DNA of 64,000 nucleotides, taken from the NCBI RefSeq assembly GCF_003858645.1, contig NZ_RQJP01000004.1, forward strand, positions 310,001-374,000, in the 5' to 3' direction. The notes beneath the pieces are model-generated. The model saw only the letters and a list, made by a program, of their open reading frames with translations. It was not told where the DNA came from and ran no database searches. Positions 9,126-17,399 of the stretch are shown one piece after another (position 1 is the stretch's first letter; every line of letters starts with the position of its first letter). This stretch comes from Larkinella knui (GTDB lineage Bacteria > Bacteroidota > Bacteroidia > Cytophagales > Spirosomataceae). The translations under genes and the position numbers were made by a program.

Positions 9126-9224
9126 GTTAAGAGTTAAGAGTTAGGGGTTAAGAGTGTGCTGACGCATTCAACCGCAGCAGCGCTCTTTAATTCTTAATTC
9201 TTAACTCTCAACTCATAACTCAGA
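9121..9224. repeat. AT-rich intergenic palindrome (GTTAAAA family), imperfect copy
   Basis: Repeated GTTAAGAG units at about 9125-9155 and complementary CTTAATTC/CTTAACTC units at about 9184-9215 flank a spacer with GCTGACGCATTCA. The decamer GCTGACGCAT is shared with the element at 5765-5851. It fills the whole recQ-purD gap, so any purD promoter must lie within or beside it. Confidence 0.7.
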
Positions 9225-10514
9225 ATGAATATACTAATACTAGGTTCGGGCGGAAGGGAACACGCATTCGCTTGGAAAATAGCGCAAAGTCCACTGTGTA
9301 ACAAGTTGTTTGTAGCACCCGGTAATGCCGGAACAGCCTTAGTCGCCACGAATCTGCCCATTGCCTTCAACGACACCGAAGCGATTACACGGGCTGTTCA
9401 GGAACAGGAAATCGATTTGCTGGTTATCGGACCGGAAGAACCGCTGGTAAAGGGGCTGGTCAATCGCTTGCGGGCGAATAAAAAACTCGCCAAACTGCGA
9501 ATTGTCGGTCCGGATCAGCGTGGTGCGCAGCTCGAAGGCAGCAAAGATTTTTCAAAGCAATTCATGCAGCGGTACGGTATTCCGACGGCGGCATCGCGGA
9601 CTTTTACGGCGGAAACGCTGGAAGAAGGGCTGGCTTATCTGGACGCTCACCAGGTACCGATCGTTTTGAAAGCCGATGGTTTGGCGGCTGGAAAAGGGGT
9701 AATTATTACCGAATCCATTAGCGAAGCCCGGGCGGTTCTGACGGATATGCTGACCGGCGGGCGGTTTGGTGAAGCAGGCCACAAAGTGGTCGTGGAGCAG
9801 TTTCTGAAGGGCATCGAATTGTCGGTATTTGTGTTGACCGACGGCGTGAACTACAAAATTCTGCCCGAAGCCAAAGATTACAAGCGCATCGGTGAGGGCG
9901 ATACCGGGCCCAATACCGGGGGCATGGGGGCGGTTTCGCCGGTGAAGTTTGCCACGGCCAAGTTTTTGAACAAAGTAGAGGAGAAAATTGTAAAACCAAC
10001 GTTGGCGGGTTTACAAAAGGAAGACATTCGTTACCAGGGTTTTATTTTTGTCGGTTTGATCAATGTAAAGGACGAACCGTACGTTATTGAATACAATGCC
10101 CGCATGGGCGACCCGGAAACGGAAGTCGTCCTGCCGCGGATTCAAAATGATTTCGTTGAATTAATGGTGGCAACGGCCGATGGTGAACTGGATAAAATTC
10201 AACTACAGATCTCACCGCAAACCGCTGTCACCACGGTCGTCGTGTCGGGTGGCTACCCGGACACGTACGAGAAAGGCAAGTCGATTACGGACCTGTCCAC
10301 ACTGGATGACGTGACTACCTTTCATGCCGGCACCAAGCCGGGCTTCAACGGTCACGTGCTGACCGACGGTGGCCGGGTTTTGGCGTTAACGGCCGTAGCC
10401 AATTCGCTCGAAAATGCCGTCATGAAGTCGCAAAAAGCGGCCCGTACCGTGCAGTTCGAGGGTAAATACTACCGGAAGGATATCGGACTCGATCTGATCC
10501 GGTATCAGGATTAG
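9225..10514 (+). CDS. purD: Phosphoribosylamine-glycine ligase (GARS)
   Basis: A 429-aa ATP-grasp enzyme catalysing phosphoribosylamine + glycine + ATP to GAR in purine synthesis. Motifs include the N-terminal MNILILGSGGREHAFAWK, GPEEPLVKGLVN, the ATP-grasp core VLKADGLAAGKGV, GPNTGGMGAVSPV and EYNARMGDPETEVVLPR. Length is typical. Its last codons, reading IRYQD-stop, form one copy of the proposed prophage attachment core. The gene therefore remains intact although a prophage lies directly behind it. Confidence 0.96.
   Translation: MNILILGSGGREHAFAWKIAQSPLCNKLFVAPGNAGTALVATNLPIAFNDTEAITRAVQEQEIDLLVIGPEEPLVKGLVNRLRANKKLAKLRIVGPDQRGAQLEGSKDFSKQFMQRYGIPTAASRTFTAETLEEGLAYLDAHQVPIVLKADGLAAGKGVIITESISEARAVLTDMLTGGRFGEAGHKVVVEQFLKGIELSVFVLTDGVNYKILPEAKDYKRIGEGDTGPNTGGMGAVSPVKFATAKFLNKVEEKIVKPTLAGLQKEDIRYQGFIFVGLINVKDEPYVIEYNARMGDPETEVVLPRIQNDFVELMVATADGELDKIQLQISPQTAVTTVVVSGGYPDTYEKGKSITDLSTLDDVTTFHAGTKPGFNGHVLTDGGRVLALTAVANSLENAVMKSQKAARTVQFEGKYYRKDIGLDLIRYQD
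10495..10512 (+). other. Candidate attL core at the purD stop codon
   Basis: TGATCCGGTATCAGGATT at the 3' end of purD matches 53755-53772 in 16 of 18 positions. The two differences (T/C) are synonymous in the purD frame: both copies encode IRYQD followed by a stop. The integrase gene begins 225 nt further right. The core is flanked by an inverted TACCGGA (10470-10476) / TCCGGTA (10498-10504) pair, and a similar pair surrounds the right copy. Integration into a gene's 3' end with restoration of coding capacity is common for tyrosine recombinases. Confidence 0.6.
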
Positions 10515-10535
10515 AAAGATTCACTCCAAAGTTAA

Positions 10536-10561
10536 CCGCCCCACTCCAGGGCGGTTTTTTT
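10536..10561 (+). terminator. Rho-independent terminator behind purD
   Basis: CCGCCC and GGGCGG (10536-10541/10549-10554) flank a 7-nt loop and are followed by seven T. It lies on the prophage side of the proposed att core, so purD transcription would end at a phage-supplied terminator. Confidence 0.85.
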
Positions 10562-10738
10562 ATTGCCCTCCAATTCTATTCTACTGATTCCCTGCTGTTT
10601 ATTTTTAGGTACAACCGTGAGTACAATTGCCTCGAATTTAAGTACGCTTTTTCCTCAAGTAGTTAATCGCGCTAAGTGTATTATGAATATTTGTGCATAC
10701 AATAATTAATTTCAAAATCCCATGATCGTTAAAAACGC

Positions 10739-11983
10739 ATGTCTATTCTAGTTCGATTCAAATTCCGCACCCCTAAGAAAAACAAGAAAGGAGAACATCA
10801 AATCCCGCAAGGAGACCGCTCTCTCTACATTCAACTCCGAATTAACGGAACACCCAGCCCTTCAATGTATGCATCAGGTGTCAAGGTAAACCCCAAAGAA
10901 TGGGATCAGAAGAAACAGCAGCAGATAGGTAGGTCCAATTTGGCAGAGCAGAACAACACCAGGTTAAAAGCAATTGAAGGGGAGCATAAAGAGATTATGA
11001 ACCGTATGATCAGCCTGGGGAAAACGCCAACGGCCCGGAGTGTCAAATCCGAATGGCTTAATGGGATTACTCCACAACCAACCGTACTTCAATTGTATGA
11101 TAAGTACCTTCAGGATATTGAAGATCTAAAAGGGACCGAGCAGGCTAAGGCTAAAGGCACTATTGGTGCTTGGGAGCGCGGCCGCAACCATTTACAGCTG
11201 TTTATCAGGTGCAGGGGAAAAGTTGCAGATATTGAGTTGTCAGAAATCAATGTTGCCTGGGCACGTGAATATCACAAGTGGCTTATGAAGCACGAGCAGC
11301 TTGAAGAAGGAAAGGAAAAGCAAAACGCCGATACGGCCAACAAATACCTCTCTTTCGTCCGGACAGTGCTGGATCGAGCGGTTGAGTCAGGGCATGCCGA
11401 GTATAATGCACTCGACAAACTGGTCATAAAAGGTCAAAAGCCAAAACCGGTTTATTTTCTGGAAGATATCCACCTGAAAAAGTTGAAAGAGTTACCGCTC
11501 GATGAAGAAAATGATTTTTTACGTGACTGGGTTTTATTGGCCTGCTATACGGGCCTGGATTATCCGGATCTGGCAGCTTTCGCCCTTGATCCGGACAGTT
11601 TTATTGTCACTACGTTTACCGGGAAAAAGAAAATTGTAACCGGTCGGATGAAAACCGACATTGAATCTCAAATACCTTTATTGAATGCAGTGCCGGATAT
11701 TCTTGCAAAATACAACAACCAAATACCCATTGTGCCGGCCGACCGAATCAATAAATGGCTGCGAATTATTCGGGGATTGATCGGTTTTAAAGAGAAAACC
11801 ATGAGCCTGAAAATCTGCCGCAAAACTGCAGGTGCGCTTTTCCTGAATGAAGGATATAGTCTGGAGGTCGTCCAGAAGATTTTGGGGCACGCCCGGATCG
11901 CAACCACCCAGCGTTATTATGTCAAGATCATCGATAAACGCGTCGATCGGGAAATGGATCGCGTGGGTGTCGAATTCGCATAA
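10739..11983 (+). CDS. int: Prophage tyrosine recombinase (integrase)
   Basis: A 414-aa Bacteroidota-type integrase: an N-terminal arm-binding domain (residues 1-100, GTPSPSMYASGVKVNPKEWD), a SAM-like core-binding domain (about 105-225) and a C-terminal catalytic domain. Catalytic candidates are K in RMKTDIESQIPLL, R in LKICRKTAG, H in ILGHARIATT and nucleophile Y in TTQRYYVKI. Two usual residues are missing: Arg I is Asp (CYTGLDYPDL) and the His of HxxR is Lys. Loss of Arg I is known for the CTnDOT integrase, so activity is still plausible. Position directly beside purD makes it the likely site-specific integrase of this prophage. Confidence 0.9.
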   Translation: MSILVRFKFRTPKKNKKGEHQIPQGDRSLYIQLRINGTPSPSMYASGVKVNPKEWDQKKQQQIGRSNLAEQNNTRLKAIEGEHKEIMNRMISLGKTPTARSVKSEWLNGITPQPTVLQLYDKYLQDIEDLKGTEQAKAKGTIGAWERGRNHLQLFIRCRGKVADIELSEINVAWAREYHKWLMKHEQLEEGKEKQNADTANKYLSFVRTVLDRAVESGHAEYNALDKLVIKGQKPKPVYFLEDIHLKKLKELPLDEENDFLRDWVLLACYTGLDYPDLAAFALDPDSFIVTTFTGKKKIVTGRMKTDIESQIPLLNAVPDILAKYNNQIPIVPADRINKWLRIIRGLIGFKEKTMSLKICRKTAGALFLNEGYSLEVVQKILGHARIATTQRYYVKIIDKRVDREMDRVGVEFA

Positions 11984-11987
11984 ATCA

Positions 11988-12017
11988 AAAAAGCCTGGTC
12001 GATAGATCAGGCTTTTT
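11988..12017. terminator. Terminator after the integrase gene
   Basis: AAAAAGCCTG (11988-11997) and CAGGCTTTTT (12008-12017) form a 10-bp stem ending in a T run on the + strand and, by symmetry, on the - strand. It starts 4 nt after the integrase stop. Confidence 0.85.
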
Positions 12018-12117
12018 AATTATAAAAGTATTAGAGGAAGTGATAGTTTTCACAAAACTTCTAATCCGGAATTTTGTCCACCCAAGTTATGCTCTTTGTA
12101 GGTACAATATGGTCATA

Positions 12118-12153
12118 AAGTAAAGTGTAAAAAGATCATTCTACACTTTACTT
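12118..12153. terminator. 12-bp inverted repeat between convergent genes
   Basis: AAGTAAAGTGTA (12118-12129) and TACACTTTACTT (12142-12153) are perfect arms with a 12-nt loop, 15 nt after the stop of the leftward protease gene. It probably terminates that gene, though it lacks a strong T tract. Confidence 0.5.
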
Positions 12154-12167
12154 CATGATTAAATAAA

Positions 12168-14126
12168 CTATTCAAGTAAGATTCTAACTCTTTGAATTTC
12201 TTGGTTTTGATTACTTTCAGGAATTATATGTAGATAGTAAATGCCTCTTGGAAGGTTCTTTACATTTAGATTTAGTTTATCCCCACCTTCAAATTCATTT
12301 TTCCCGTAAGCCTCTTTGACATCAACAGAAATGACGGCTATACTTGATTTCTCACTGTAGAGATTTACTTTTTCGGGTAATGCTTCTATATTTTTTGGCG
12401 AAATAAACTGAATGGTCAGCACATCGTGTGCAGGGTTAGGATATACTTTAAAGAAACTTCCGGCAGGTGGTATATTATAATATATGGTGGATGATGTGCC
12501 ACATTCATTTGTAGCATAAAGGGCAATGGTTGCCCCGCCAGAAGTTGTAACGTAGCAATCTGGACCATTGGGCACCAAAGATGCCGAGCCGGATACTACT
12601 GACCAGTAATAGGTATTTCCGGGCCATCCACCTCCATGCATACACTGCCACATATTAGAATTGGGATCAAAAAGAACCTGACTCGGATTTACTAAAGTTG
12701 GCACTCCAACATGTATTTGTCTACTCACATTAAAGGTGGCATCACAAATACTTACCGTTGCTGTAATAGTCACATGCCCGCTAGCAGATCCCACTCTTGT
12801 AGCAACTCCTGAAGAATTTATGGTAAGAATAGAAGTATTATTGCTAGACCAACTAGTAATTGTTCCTCCAAATACTCCATCTACTGTATAAGTTCCACTA
12901 GAGCAAATGGTTAACGGACCGAAAATATTCAAATACCCTGTTCCGGCTAAATCGAATAAGCAACTTGAATTAGAAATTAAATATGACCCTATTTCATTTT
13001 GTGAAAAGGCTGAAAAATTCATCATCTTAGGTGTCCCTTGACACATGATGGTTCGTGAAGCTGTACCACAACCTGAAGCCGCATCTGTGGGATGGCTTGC
13101 CCCCAAAGTATGACCAATTTCATGTGCTACTGTTTCATGGACGTTAGTTCTATCCATTGATATTCCATAGGACTTAAAAGGGGAATCGCATGTTGTGCTT
13201 GTAAACGCTATTCCCAACGTGCCATCATCCAAGCTTTTACCAGTAAATAAATGAACGTGATCTTTGCCTACACCAGAAAATAATGAGTTCCAATTATTTT
13301 TAAGCTCATCAAGCAAATTATCTGAGTTGGTAGTAGTATAAGGGTCATATTGACTAGTATATACATGTTGGTAAACGACCATTAAACGGATATTGAATGT
13401 TGCTAGGTACACTCCATGAACTATGTTCATTACGTTTAAAATGTCACCATAGGAGTTTCCGCCATGATTCTGGAAATACTCCCAATCAGCATCCGTGGCC
13501 ACTTCCAGGATACGGCAGTTTACGGGAATAGCCGCTATTCTCCCGTTTGCCCCCTTCATGGCTTTTTCAACCTCTTTTACTCCACAGATTTCATTAGTAG
13601 GAACTATATCTTTTGAATGATACAGAATGTACCTATTATCTTTTTTCTCTGTTTTGGTAAAAGTGGCAATTGGCTCAAGACAGAAATAGCCTCCCTTTCC
13701 ATCACTAATGACTCCTTTAACGTTCATTTGGTCAATAAACAGCCGAACAAACTGGTCAGGATTATCATTGGCTATGCCAGCAAAAGTTTTACATTCCTGT
13801 GTCGTAACTGCAGTATCAATTATTTCACCGTTTATCGTCCTGGAAACTGCTTTATAACCCGGTGCCCTTATATCGTCTTTATGAACAGACAAATCGAGTT
13901 TTGAAAGTCCAGATAGTGCAATTGATAAATTAGCCTGTTTAGGCGATTTTCGTACGGTTTCAAAAACCTGCTTTTCGTCAATACTTACTACTTTGAAGGA
14001 AAATAAGCTTTCCTTAACCTTTTGGCTTTCATTTGCCGTCAGTTGTGCTTCAACTGCGATAGAAGAATCTTGAGCATTTGCCCAAAATGCTGGGACAAAC
14101 AAGCATAAAAATAGAAGCTTCTTCAT
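12168..14126 (-). CDS. T9SS-secreted metzincin metalloprotease (reprolysin-like), prophage cargo
   Basis: A 652-aa secreted zinc protease. It has a Sec signal peptide (residues 1-18), a propeptide-like N-terminal half and a catalytic domain with the metzincin zinc motif HEIGHTLGASH. A Met-turn candidate RTIMCQG follows, with paired cysteines around it. Next comes a region (about residues 400-555) resembling Ig-like/PKD repeats. The last ~90 residues (from FFKVYPNPAHDVLTIQF) are a type A T9SS sorting domain, predicting export through the outer membrane and surface attachment or release. It is AT-rich compared with phage structural genes and lies between int and the lysis genes, a typical lysogenic-conversion position. 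The substrate is unknown. Confidence 0.88.
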   Translation of the reverse strand: MKKLLFLCLFVPAFWANAQDSSIAVEAQLTANESQKVKESLFSFKVVSIDEKQVFETVRKSPKQANLSIALSGLSKLDLSVHKDDIRAPGYKAVSRTINGEIIDTAVTTQECKTFAGIANDNPDQFVRLFIDQMNVKGVISDGKGGYFCLEPIATFTKTEKKDNRYILYHSKDIVPTNEICGVKEVEKAMKGANGRIAAIPVNCRILEVATDADWEYFQNHGGNSYGDILNVMNIVHGVYLATFNIRLMVVYQHVYTSQYDPYTTTNSDNLLDELKNNWNSLFSGVGKDHVHLFTGKSLDDGTLGIAFTSTTCDSPFKSYGISMDRTNVHETVAHEIGHTLGASHPTDAASGCGTASRTIMCQGTPKMMNFSAFSQNEIGSYLISNSSCLFDLAGTGYLNIFGPLTICSSGTYTVDGVFGGTITSWSSNNTSILTINSSGVATRVGSASGHVTITATVSICDATFNVSRQIHVGVPTLVNPSQVLFDPNSNMWQCMHGGGWPGNTYYWSVVSGSASLVPNGPDCYVTTSGGATIALYATNECGTSSTIYYNIPPAGSFFKVYPNPAHDVLTIQFISPKNIEALPEKVNLYSEKSSIAVISVDVKEAYGKNEFEGGDKLNLNVKNLPRGIYYLHIIPESNQNQEIQRVRILLE

Positions 14127-14153
14127 AAGGATAGGAGTTTAAGGTAATGTAAA

Positions 14154-14543
14154 TCATTTATCTATTACTTCTATTGAGGTTAATTCAAAGGGATTACCAA
14201 ATAAGTCCACTTGATTTATATTTCGGAAGGTCAATAAATGTCCGCTTATCTTCACCTGCTTTCCATCAATTTCAGCTGATTTGGGGAGATTACAGGGTAA
14301 TAAACTACCGGTAGTGATCCGTTTTGATAAACCGTAGACATCAACAACGTATTTAATCTCGTTTGGCCTAAAAGGAATAGCCCGAATCTTTCCTAATTGA
14401 TCTACTATTGTTGTGTCTACCTTGTAATCAGAAGGCCAATCGCACTTTAATTCAACCTTAGGGGCAGCACCATTTTCACTGCACCCAAATACGCTCGCCA
14501 CAATCAATGCCATGATTGCACTTGATGCTTTAAGAGGTTCCAT
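14154..14543 (-). CDS. Small lipoprotein, prophage cargo
   Basis: About 129 aa from the ATG at 14543, beginning MEPLKASSAIMALIVASVFG followed by the lipobox cysteine and SENG. The mature part has no family I recognise; it contains two cysteines and ends with IEVIDK. A longer frame to 14612 has no signal-like start. It lies 27 nt upstream of the metzincin gene on the same strand and has similar AT-rich composition. The two are likely co-expressed, and this could be an accessory or inhibitor; that is inference. Confidence 0.65.
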   Translation of the reverse strand: MEPLKASSAIMALIVASVFGCSENGAAPKVELKCDWPSDYKVDTTIVDQLGKIRAIPFRPNEIKYVVDVYGLSKRITTGSLLPCNLPKSAEIDGKQVKISGHLLTFRNINQVDLFGNPFELTSIEVIDK

Positions 14544-14763
14544 AAAATAGCGTTTAGTAATATGTTTAAATGCACTACTGACTTCAAGCGTATAGACACT
14601 TGTGTCTGGCAAATGGTTGTAATCAATACATAATTTTTTTTACTTTTTCATTGTTTTATTCAATAAGTGGACTTTAAACATTTCTAATTGGGAGTATTCC
14701 AAATTTTTGAATCAATTATTACATCAGTTGATAAATAATATTTAAGTTAAAATTTATAAAAAT

Positions 14764-14790
14764 GCAAAAAGCCCTCCAACTTGGAGGGCT
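14764..14790 (-). terminator. Terminator of the leftward late/lysis operon
   Basis: AGCCCTCC and GGAGGGCT flank a short loop. On the - strand the stem is followed by TTTTTGC. It lies 24 nt beyond the last gene of the lysis cassette and separates phage backbone from the AT-rich cargo. Confidence 0.85.
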
Positions 14791-14813
14791 CATTTAGGCA
14801 ATAATTTTATTTC

Positions 14814-15098
14814 TTAAATCCCATCCAGCTGCTTCTCTTTCTTCACGGCTTCAATATCCACTGTCAGCTTCGAAACACCCGCAATAGATCCCGCCACATA
14901 CCCCAGAATCTCAATCACTTTAGCCATCAGCGCCGGGATCAAAACTCCGTGCTCGGCCAACACACTTTGGGCGGCTAACAACCCGGCCGCAATGGCCGCC
15001 AGAATAACCCCACCTTTCACCAGTGGTTTAAAAAATCCTGAGGTTGGGCCCATGAGCCGATCCGCCAGAGTTAATTCGTTTTGAAGACTCGTTTTCAT
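14814..15098 (-). CDS. Small two-helix membrane protein, holin candidate
   Basis: A 94-aa protein with hydrophobic segments at about residues 28-47 (GGVILAAIAAGLLAAQSV) and 56-76 (VIEILGYVAGSIAGV), a charged N-terminus and a basic/acidic tail ending KKEKQLDGI. Small size, two membrane spans and location immediately downstream of an endolysin candidate suggest a holin. It overlaps the 65-aa gene upstream by 71 nt in another frame. No specific holin family is recognised. Confidence 0.6.
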   Translation of the reverse strand: MKTSLQNELTLADRLMGPTSGFFKPLVKGGVILAAIAAGLLAAQSVLAEHGVLIPALMAKVIEILGYVAGSIAGVSKLTVDIEAVKKEKQLDGI

Positions 15099-15225
15099 GC
15101 GTCGTTTTCAGTTTATGTAAAAAATAAAAGAGGATACTCAACAAGGCGATGGCCACCTCCAGAAACACCAGAATCGGGTCGGTCAGCACGACCCACAGAT
15201 CATACAGCCAGCCCAACCCGGTCAT
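15028..15225 (-). CDS. Small single-span membrane protein in the lysis cassette
   Basis: 65 aa, with a strongly hydrophobic stretch at about residues 6-37 (VVLTDPILVFLEVAIALLSI region) followed by a short polar tail. Its ATG overlaps the stop of the endolysin candidate as ATGA, which supports the start and translational coupling. Its 3' end lies within the holin candidate's 5' end. It may be a second holin or antiholin. Confidence 0.5.
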   Translation of the reverse strand: MTGLGWLYDLWVVLTDPILVFLEVAIALLSILFYFLHKLKTTHENESSKRINSGGSAHGPNLRIF

Positions 15226-15836
15226 AATCCTTTGGGTTGGTTCTTCTCCAGATAGGGCGTCAGGTGATTGGCGATCAGTTTCACCTGGCCCAGTTTCCGG
15301 CGCACCCGGTACACCCCGCCCCGGGTTCCCGATCCCGCCGTCGTATTAAAGCCAATCACCGTAATTTCATCGTCGTCTTCATCCCAGCGTTCCTGCGCCA
15401 GCAGTTCAACGTGACTCTCGAAGATCGAGACCGGATCTGCCAGCCGGGGCCGGCGACCGGTCCGGGTATTGCCCCGCTGGCTCCGACGATAGACGATCTT
15501 CGAACCATCCGCAAACCAACTGCGTACCAGGCCCGGCGCACGGATCGGCAGGCGAATCCCGTTGGCCGCATAGCAGTAATAGATCCCCGACGCACAGTAG
15601 GGCGAATTGGCAGGCAGGCCCAGGGCCCGGTTCCACTCCGCAATTTTGGGGTGATCGTTGCGGTTCCGCCTTTCCACCACCCCAATCTGCTGCTGGGCCA
15701 CTTCCAGAATCTGGGCCCGGATCATGCTTTCGGTTGTCACCACCACAGTCGGCGCGGCCGGCGTTACGGTTTGACTACGTGAGCAAGGGACTGCGAAAAG
15801 AAACAGAGCGCTAAGAAGATAACCGTGAGCACGCAT
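15222..15836 (-). CDS. Exported CHAP/NlpC-like peptidoglycan hydrolase, endolysin candidate
   Basis: A 204-aa protein with a Sec-type signal (residues 1-22, ending CSRSQ). The core domain runs QQIGVVERRNRNDHPKIAEW, then SPYCASGIYYCYAANGIRLP with the likely catalytic Cys, FESHVELLAQ with the likely His, and VIGFNTTAGSGTRGG. This order (Cys early, His mid, N/D later) fits CHAP or NlpC/P60 amidase-endopeptidases. The signal peptide suggests Sec export rather than holin-dependent release. It overlaps the upstream 275-aa gene by 73 nt and couples to the downstream membrane protein by ATGA. Confidence 0.72.
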   Translation of the reverse strand: MRAHGYLLSALFLFAVPCSRSQTVTPAAPTVVVTTESMIRAQILEVAQQQIGVVERRNRNDHPKIAEWNRALGLPANSPYCASGIYYCYAANGIRLPIRAPGLVRSWFADGSKIVYRRSQRGNTRTGRRPRLADPVSIFESHVELLAQERWDEDDDEITVIGFNTTAGSGTRGGVYRVRRKLGQVKLIANHLTPYLEKNQPKGL

Positions 15837-16591
15837 CGCTGATAGGGCGTTAATTCTTCGAAAAATTCAGTGACAAAATCCCGCTTGCCCGACTGGATAA
15901 ACGGCACCAGGTAATACAGCACAAAAGGCGCAATCAGCAGCAGTTTCAAAAACGAGAAGGGCACATCCAGAAACGAGATGAACAGTTCGTAGAAATACTT
16001 CTGCAGCGACGTTAAATTGTAGGGCTGGGCCTGCTGTTCGATGGGCAACGCCTTGTTAGCCTCCTGGATTTTCATACCAAACTCGTTGAACATGCCCAGC
16101 GACCAGCTCACCATTAGGGCCAGCCCCAGCAGTTGCCCGGCCCCCACCAGCCGGTGGGTGGAAAGCCGGCGCCAGATGGGCAATTTTTTCACCGCCGGCG
16201 CTTCGGTGGCTTCTTCGCCGTCGACCACAATCGCGCGGGCTTTTTCCTCGTTTTCTTCTGCCCAGGCCAGAAACTTGTCGGCCTGCTCTTTTTCGGTGGC
16301 TTCGGCCGCCAGGCTGCGGTAATGAATCGCGGCTTCCCGCAGTTCCTGCCGTTCTTCCCGGAGCCGGGCCTGGTGAGCCTGCTGGGCCTCGCGCTGTTTT
16401 TGCAAAAGGAGTTGACGCTGCGTATACAGGGCCTGCCCTTTTTCTTCCAGTTCCCGGGTTTGCTGCTCCAGTTGGGCCAGCTCGTCGAGGCTGGTATCGG
16501 TCGCCGGCGGCTCGTTCACAATCACATTCAGGGCGTGGATCGTCGGATCCGGTTTAGTCGCGGTTTTTCGATTCGTGTTCATCAAATTCAA
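15764..16591 (-). CDS. Coiled-coil membrane protein of the phage late region
   Basis: A 275-aa protein. Residues about 35-125 are a long Glu/Gln/Arg-rich coiled coil. Three to four hydrophobic segments follow (about 150-170, 205-228 and 253-272). It overlaps both neighbours (17399-16554 upstream, the endolysin candidate downstream), so it belongs to the same unit. I recognise no family. A role in lysis timing, superinfection exclusion or DNA entry is possible but unsupported. Confidence 0.6.
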   Translation of the reverse strand: MNLMNTNRKTATKPDPTIHALNVIVNEPPATDTSLDELAQLEQQTRELEEKGQALYTQRQLLLQKQREAQQAHQARLREERQELREAAIHYRSLAAEATEKEQADKFLAWAEENEEKARAIVVDGEEATEAPAVKKLPIWRRLSTHRLVGAGQLLGLALMVSWSLGMFNEFGMKIQEANKALPIEQQAQPYNLTSLQKYFYELFISFLDVPFSFLKLLLIAPFVLYYLVPFIQSGKRDFVTEFFEELTPYQRCVLTVIFLALCFFSQSLAHVVKP

Positions 16592-17399
16592 TTTTTCGGA
16601 GTTCTAAATACGCCAGCACCTCGTGAATGCTGCGTTCCATGACGGCGTCATACGGGCCGAAATTGCCTTCGCGGGCCAGCCCGTGCACGGTTTTTTCCCA
16701 ATCCTGCACGAAACTTCCCAAGGCAATCGGCGTGTCACTTTTTTCGGCTGCCGGCATGTTATACAGCCGCTCGGCCCGCCCAACAGCCGCCAAAAACCAT
16801 TGCATGATAGCTACTTGAAGACCAAGCTCCACAGACCGAAAACGGCCGGCCCGGCCATCAATGAGGTAGCTGTTGAAGGCTTCCCGCTCATCGCCGTTCC
16901 AGGTTGTTTTGTCCCGTTTCAGGCGTCTGGCCAGGCTCTGTTTCGGACGGCAGATGGTGGCCAGAAAATGCGCCAGATAATCAGCCTTCTGACCATTGTC
17001 GCCGGTCGGGCTCGAAAAGGCCAGCAGGTAGGTAACAGCGGTGATAAACTCGCCGGTCGTCACCAGCCGCAACTCTTCATCCGGCAGGCAGTACGTAGTG
17101 CCTTTCAACTGAAAGGCGTCCAGTGGTTTTTTCCCGACGCCACTTTTCCATGCCCAGTCGATCTGCTCCAGCAGCCGCAGCAATTCGTTGCGGTGCAGGG
17201 GCAGCAGCAGCATTTTCTTGATTTCGGGCGGTGCCACAAAAACCAGCGACCAGATTCGCAGTTCGGTTTCGGACGTTCTCGGCGAGCAGTAGGCCAGTTT
17301 CAGCACCTCCAGCGTGCCGTTGCGGGATAGATCGGCATAACACGTGGCCAGCGCACACTCGACCCGCACGCCCTCCTGAATCAGTTCGATTTTCTTCAT
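16554..17399 (-). CDS. Phage protein of unknown function, structural-operon member
   Basis: A 281-aa soluble protein (MKKIELIQEGVRVECALAT...). Mixed alpha/beta composition, with no signal peptide or membrane segment. Its start codon overlaps the stop of the 326-aa gene (17396-17399) as ATGA. A charged C-terminus (YLELRKIEFDEHESKNRD) overlaps the next gene by 38 nt. It may be a connector or tail-completion component given its neighbours. I do not recognise the family. Confidence 0.6.
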   Translation of the reverse strand: MKKIELIQEGVRVECALATCYADLSRNGTLEVLKLAYCSPRTSETELRIWSLVFVAPPEIKKMLLLPLHRNELLRLLEQIDWAWKSGVGKKPLDAFQLKGTTYCLPDEELRLVTTGEFITAVTYLLAFSSPTGDNGQKADYLAHFLATICRPKQSLARRLKRDKTTWNGDEREAFNSYLIDGRAGRFRSVELGLQVAIMQWFLAAVGRAERLYNMPAAEKSDTPIALGSFVQDWEKTVHGLAREGNFGPYDAVMERSIHEVLAYLELRKIEFDEHESKNRD

